A stretch of 11,433 nt of DNA from CALWZE01 sp964645785 (GTDB lineage: Bacteria > Bacillota > Clostridia > Oscillospirales > Ruminococcaceae). The notes under the pieces were generated by a model. It worked only from the letters and a program-made list of their open reading frames with translations. It was not told the DNA's origin and did no database searches. Numbering within the stretch: the first letter of the stretch is position 1; each line of letters begins with the position of its first letter. Positions 8,092 through 11,433 of the stretch are shown in pieces. The stretch covers positions 1 to 11,433 of the forward strand of contig CAZYAV010000055.1 in the NCBI GenBank assembly GCA_964645785.1. Reading direction: 5' to 3'. A program made the translations under genes and the position numbers.

Positions 8092-9225
8092 TCAGGCAGC
8101 TGCGGAGCCGCGCGGCCGCAGCACCCGCTTTTTGATTTGCTGGATGCACTCGCCCAGCAGCACCGACAGGCAGAACACCCCAACCGTTCTGCAAAGCAGG
8201 TACATCACGCAGCCAAACCCGGTGGAAAGCCAGTTGTGCTCCATCATCGGCTTGAGCATCAGGCGTTCCAGCGGGTCGTGAATCAGATAGACATAAAACA
8301 GATTGCGCACGACGCAGTCCCACCAGCGCCGCTTTGTCCAACCGGCCAGCAGGCGGTCGCACAGCACCGCCGCAAGCCAGGTCATGGCCGCGCCCGCCAG
8401 CGCCGCGGAAACCGTCCCCAGCAGCGGCACCCGCGGCCGGTCGACCAGCTCCAGCACGACCAGCGCGGCGAACACGCAGGCCGCCTGCCAGGTTTTCCAG
8501 GGCTTATGAGCAGCCTGCCTTTCCCGCTCGAACACATAGCCCAGCGCAAAGTAAAAAATATAGAACAGGGCGGATTCCTCCCCCGACGCCCCCGGCGCCA
8601 GACCCGGGATGTTCACCGCCAAAGCCTCCGCACCCAGAAACTGGATTGCGCCGCACAGCAGCAGCGGGGCGTACAGGCTGTTGATGCCGAGCTTTTGCAG
8701 GAGCTTCACGATGGCCGTAAACAGCAGGATGCACCAGAAAAGCGCGAGCAAAAACCACAGATGACCGGCGTCTACCCCCCGAAAAAAGCCCTTGAACGCC
8801 TGCACAATTGTGGTTTTGTCATAAAAACCGGTCAGCCATTTGATGGGGAACATGAAGAACCAGCCCCACAGAAAATAGGGAACCAGCAGCCGCCTGGCCT
8901 TTTTGCGGACGATATTGTCAAAGCTGTCCAGCGGCTTTAAGGCCAGCACCGCGCCCGACAGCATGAAAAACAGCGGCATATGGAAAGTATACGTCTACAG
9001 GGACAGGTCGACAAACCCCGTAAAGAAGGGCGAATCGTACAGCGGGCTCAGGACAATCGGCAGCTCGTAGGACATCAAGCCGTAGGTTGTCCTGGAGTAC
9101 AGATACGCGCTGTGCCCGATGACCACCCAGACGGTGCCAAACAGCCGAATCCAGTCGTACAGTGTATTTCGCTGGCTACTTGCTCCCCCAGCGTTTGCGG
9201 CGTTTCCTGCCTGCTTGTAGGTCAT
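8092..9225 (-). pseudogene. Acyltransferase family 3 membrane protein, interrupted by an in-frame TAG
   Basis: The frame from ATG 9225 (GGGGGAG upstream) to TGA 8092 spans 377 codons and encodes a multi-pass acyltransferase 3 protein, of the sort that O-acetylates sugars or glycans at the membrane. Codon 77 is TAG (8997-8995). The first piece holds LYDWIRLFGTVWVVIGHS with the family's R27-x10-H38 motif in helix 1. The second piece resumes in the same frame with TYTFHMPLFFMLSG and continues through about nine hydrophobic segments to the end. No base is inserted or lost; the break is a single codon. Relatives commonly have an aromatic residue, often W, five residues before this FHMPLFF histidine, so a TGG-to-TAG change is likely (inference). 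ATG 8979 after the stop has no ribosome binding site, and a product from it would lack R27 and H38. It may be a true pseudogene or a sequencing error. Confidence 0.85.
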
Positions 9226-9416
9226 CTGTTCTCCCCCTTGTTTCCCCTGTCTTATCCATCTCTTTCAATTCCCGGCCGGGATTGGGCGGCACAATCGCTC
9301 TGCGGGTTCCCACCCGTGCACGCGCAGCCGGGCGCTGCGCCGCGCGCGGGCGGAAACCCGGCGTTATGACAGCCCGGAGATTGCCCTGCAAGGCGGCAGA
9401 TGCACGCGCTGGCGCT

Positions 9417-9425
9417 ATTATACCA
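9417..9425 (-). promoter_or_regulatory. Extended -10 promoter, probably for the acyltransferase
   Basis: Read on the minus strand, TGGTATAAT is a perfect extended -10 element. No good -35 is present, which that promoter class tolerates. The predicted leader to the ATG at 9225 is about 185 bases and GC-rich. Confidence 0.45.
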
Positions 9426-9446
9426 TGAATATCCGCGAAATGGTAT
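9420..9446. promoter_or_regulatory. Inverted repeat overlapping the extended -10, possible operator
   Basis: ATACCAT (9420-9426) and ATGGTAT (9440-9446) are perfect complements 13 bases apart. One arm overlaps the -10 and the other lies where a -35 would be, which fits a repressor site. One arm is partly dictated by the -10 sequence, so chance is possible. Confidence 0.35.
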
Positions 9447-9523
9447 CACCGGCAGGGCGCCCCGCGGCGAGCCGTCCGCAACGGGCAACAGATTATCCGT
9501 TTTGTATATTTTCTTGTATATTT

Positions 9524-9563
9524 AACAAAACCAGCCCCGGCCGGTGGCCGGGGCTGCCTTTTT
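9524..9563. terminator. Terminator of dnaJ, usable in both directions
   Basis: AGCCCCGGCC (9533-9542) pairs perfectly with GGCCGGGGCT (9546-9555) around a three-base loop. On the minus strand it is followed by GGTTTTGTT, suiting dnaJ which stops at 9600. On the plus strand it is followed by five T. Confidence 0.85.
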
Positions 9564-9599
9564 CGCGCGCACAGCGGGGAGAACCCACCACGCGCCCAC

Positions 9600-10766
9600 T
9601 CAATCCTTGCCGAACGCCTTGCGGATGCGGTCCGCAAAGCCCTTGCGCTTTTCGTAATTCTTCTCGACGGTCAGCGACTCGTCGAATTTTTTCAGCATCG
9701 ACTTCTGCTCGCGGGAGAGCTTTTTGGGGATCTCCACCTGCACCTCGACATACTGGTCGCCGCGGCCGCCCTTGTTTAGGTACTGGATCCCCTTGCCGCG
9801 CAACCGGAACACGGTGCCCGGCTGGGTGCCGTCCGGCACGGTGAACTTGATCTTGCCGTCGACGGTCGGCACGGTGATTTCGTCCCCGAGCGCCGCCTGG
9901 GTAAAGCTGATCGGCACCGTGACGTACACGTCGTAGCGGCGGCGCTCAAACAGCGGATCCGGCCGCACCGATACAACGATAATCACATTGCCGTTCGGCC
10001 CGCCGTTCAGCCCCGCGTCGCCGCGGCCGCTCAGCTGCAGGCTCTGCTCGTCGTCGATGCCCGCCGGGACGGTTACCTCCAGCTTGCGCTTGACCCGCAC
10101 CCGGCCGCTGCCCCCGCATTTGGGGCAGGGGGAGGCGATGGTTTTGCCCTTGCCGCCGCAAACCGGGCAGGGGCTGGACGAGCGCATGACCGTGCCAAAC
10201 ATGCTCTGCTTTTGCACCGTGACATAGCCCGTGCCGTGGCAGTGCTCGCAGGTCACCGGCTGGGTGCCCTTTGCCGCGCCGCTGCCGTGGCACTCGGTGC
10301 AGGTGTCCATCACGTTGATCTGGATGGTCTTGGTGCAGCCGTGCGCCGCCTCCATAAAGGTCAGCGGCAGACTGATGTGTACGTCGCCGCCCCGCTTCGG
10401 CGCGTTGACGTCGCTGGTGCGCCCGCGGGAGCCGCCGCCGAACCCGCCGCCGAAGAAGGAGCTGAAAATATCCCCGAGGTCGACGTCGAAGCCGCCGCCG
10501 AACCCGCCGGGGCCATACCCGCCCGCGCCGTAGCTGGGGTCGACCCCCGCGTGGCCGAACTGGTCGTAGCGCGCGCGCTTTTCCTTGTCCGAAAGCACCT
10601 CGTACGCCTCGTTGACCTCCTTGAATTTCGCCTCCGCCGCGGGATCGTCCGGGTTGAGGTCGGGGTGATATTTCTTCGCCTTTTTGCGGTATTCCGTTTT
10701 AATCTGATCCTCGGTTGCGTTGCGGTCTACCCCGAGAACCTCATAATAATCTCTTTTTTCCGCCAT
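9600..10766 (-). CDS. dnaJ: Chaperone protein DnaJ (Hsp40)
   Basis: DnaJ delivers unfolded proteins to DnaK and stimulates its ATPase in the cytoplasm. The 388-residue protein has the full type-I layout. The J domain (about 5-70) contains HPD at 34-36. A Gly/Phe-rich region covers about 74-113. The zinc domain has four CxxCxGxG repeats, with cysteines at 156/159, 173/176, 200/203 and 214/217. The substrate-binding C-terminal domains run from about 226 to 345 and start with RKLEVTVPAGIDD. All signature residues are intact. The ATG at 10766 opens MAEKRDYYEVLGV as expected, with AGAGG about 11 bases upstream. It follows dnaK on the same strand across 179 bases and ends in a strong hairpin, so the chaperone transcript probably stops before the acyltransferase. 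A CIRCE/HrcA site, if present, would lie upstream of dnaK, outside the window. Confidence 0.98.
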   Translation of the reverse strand: MAEKRDYYEVLGVDRNATEDQIKTEYRKKAKKYHPDLNPDDPAAEAKFKEVNEAYEVLSDKEKRARYDQFGHAGVDPSYGAGGYGPGGFGGGFDVDLGDIFSSFFGGGFGGGSRGRTSDVNAPKRGGDVHISLPLTFMEAAHGCTKTIQINVMDTCTECHGSGAAKGTQPVTCEHCHGTGYVTVQKQSMFGTVMRSSSPCPVCGGKGKTIASPCPKCGGSGRVRVKRKLEVTVPAGIDDEQSLQLSGRGDAGLNGGPNGNVIIVVSVRPDPLFERRRYDVYVTVPISFTQAALGDEITVPTVDGKIKFTVPDGTQPGTVFRLRGKGIQYLNKGGRGDQYVEVQVEIPKKLSREQKSMLKKFDESLTVEKNYEKRKGFADRIRKAFGKD

Positions 10767-10945
10767 ATGCGTGTGACCTCTTCAGAAAAAGTCGAACGGC
10801 GCGCGGCCGGGGCGGCCTGCGTCGACGTCCGCTGCCTTTCCCAGTATACACGGGCTGTCAAGCGGGCGCGCAAGCCCCCAAAGGGCGGGGGCGGCGCGCT
10901 GCCGTTCCGCGCGCCGCCTGCCGCCCCTGTTCCGGCCAGTACGCC
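10767..10945 (-). promoter_or_regulatory. Structured dnaK-dnaJ intergenic region
   Basis: On the minus strand GGCGGCGCGC (10918-10909) and its exact complement (10899-10890) form a 10-bp hairpin with a 9-base loop. A second hairpin, GCCCCC (10892-10887) with GGGGGC (10879-10874), shares three bases with the first, so they exclude one another. No T-run follows, which argues against a complete terminator. An mRNA-processing or attenuating element that sets the DnaK:DnaJ ratio is possible, but this is inference. Confidence 0.45.
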
Positions 10946-11433
10946 TTATTCAACCTCGGTGAAATCCGCGTCCACAACGCCGTCGTCCGGCTTGTTGGGC
11001 TCGGGCTGCGCCGCGCCGCCGTTCGCCTCGGGCGCCGCCTGTCCCTGCGCCGCCTGCGCCTGGTACAGCTTGGAGCTGATCTCGTAGATCTTCTGCTCCA
11101 GCGCCTCCCGCTTGGCCTTCATGTCCTCCTGGCTGTTGGCGCTGATTGCCGCGCGCAGATCCGCGACCTTGGTCTCAATCTCCGCCTTGTCCGAGGTGTC
11201 CAGCTTGTCGCCCATATCCTTGACAAGCTTTTCGGCCTGATAGGCCGCCGAATCGGCCGCGTTCTTGTTCTCGATCTCCTCGCGCTGCTTCTTGTCCGCC
11301 TCCGCGAACCGCTGCGCGTCCTCAACCGCCTTTTCGATATCGTCCTTGCTCATATTGGTCGAGCTGGTGATGGTGATATCCTGCGCCTTGCCGGTGCCGA
11401 GATCCTTGGCCGAGACGTGGACGATGCCGTTCG
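10946..11433 (-). CDS. dnaK: Chaperone protein DnaK (Hsp70), C-terminal part
   Basis: Only the last 161 residues are inside the window; the gene runs off the right edge. The visible part begins in the substrate-binding domain (NGIVHVSAKDLGTGK) and continues into the helical lid (ITITSSTNMSKDDIEKAVED). The tail is Ala/Gln/Gly-rich and ends in the acidic DDGVVDADFTEVE that is usual for bacterial DnaK. DnaK binds exposed hydrophobic segments of client proteins and cycles with ATP under control of DnaJ and GrpE. The stop is TAA (10948-10946). dnaJ follows on the same strand, the standard order. Nothing unusual is seen. Confidence 0.97.
   Translation of the reverse strand, partial: NGIVHVSAKDLGTGKAQDITITSSTNMSKDDIEKAVEDAQRFAEADKKQREEIENKNAADSAAYQAEKLVKDMGDKLDTSDKAEIETKVADLRAAISANSQEDMKAKREALEQKIYEISSKLYQAQAAQGQAAPEANGGAAQPEPNKPDDGVVDADFTEVE

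Larger units (their letters stand above)
9226..9599. other. Gene-free region between dnaJ and the broken acyltransferase
   Basis: It contains, from right to left, the dnaJ terminator, an AT-rich patch with the direct repeat TTGTATATTT (9502-9511 and 9514-9523), the extended -10 promoter with its inverted repeat, and a GC-rich leader. The leader can fold (for example GCCGGG pairing with CCCGGC within 9328-9363), but I recognise no known riboswitch. No credible gene lies here. Confidence 0.6.

Noticed and set aside
8995..8997. TAG read as a sense codon (stop-codon reassignment) in the acyltransferase
   Set aside because: prmA in the same window ends in TAG at its expected length, so TAG is used as a normal stop here.
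10843..10861. TTGACA and TATACT on the minus strand upstream of dnaJ
   Set aside because: The hexamers are only 7 bases apart, far short of the 16-18 needed, so they do not form a promoter together. An alternative -35 (TTGCGC) would need a 19-base spacer and is weak.

Overview
The window is GC-rich DNA that reads like a chromosomal stretch of a high-GC member of the Clostridia, perhaps a gut Oscillospiraceae/Ruminococcaceae type. That placement is inference. It rests on a single-chain pyruvate:ferredoxin oxidoreductase, AGGAGG-type ribosome binding sites, a TIGR01906/DUF1461 membrane protein, an HPr-like protein without its histidine, and parts of the dnaK-dnaJ-prmA chaperone cluster known from Firmicutes. 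A run of 100 N with identical 55-base flanks shows that it comes from a draft, probably metagenomic, assembly.

Layout. Positions 1-2540 (minus) hold the N-terminal 846 residues of pyruvate:ferredoxin oxidoreductase (nifJ), whose 3' end lies off the left edge. Positions 2541-3627 are a gene-free divergent spacer with two tandem copies of a ~270 bp repeat and the assembly gap. Positions 3628-4887 (plus) encode a CBS/CorC-HlyC protein of the hemolysin family with its own promoter. Positions 4888-5267 are gene-free between two hairpin terminators. A small unrecognised protein (5268-5630, minus) and an HPr-like protein (5810-6025, plus) diverge from overlapping promoters. Then, all on the minus strand and listed in transcription order, come the 3' end of dnaK (10946 to the right edge), dnaJ (9600-10766), a membrane acyltransferase broken by an in-frame TAG (8092-9225), a TIGR01906 membrane protein (7014-7658) and prmA (6076-7017), the last two coupled by an ATGA overlap.

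Functionally these are mostly housekeeping genes: pyruvate fermentation and ferredoxin reduction, Hsp70/Hsp40 protein folding, ribosomal protein L11 methylation and a probable cation-handling membrane protein. The notable departure is that prmA, commonly next to dnaJ in Firmicutes, is 2.6 kb away behind the broken acyltransferase and the TIGR01906 gene. I see no convincing new multi-gene system. The best leads are the tandem repeat and its gap, the broken acyltransferase, the histidine-less HPr with its overlapping divergent promoters, and structured intergenic RNA around dnaJ. I found no tRNA, rRNA, CRISPR array, transposase or integrase.
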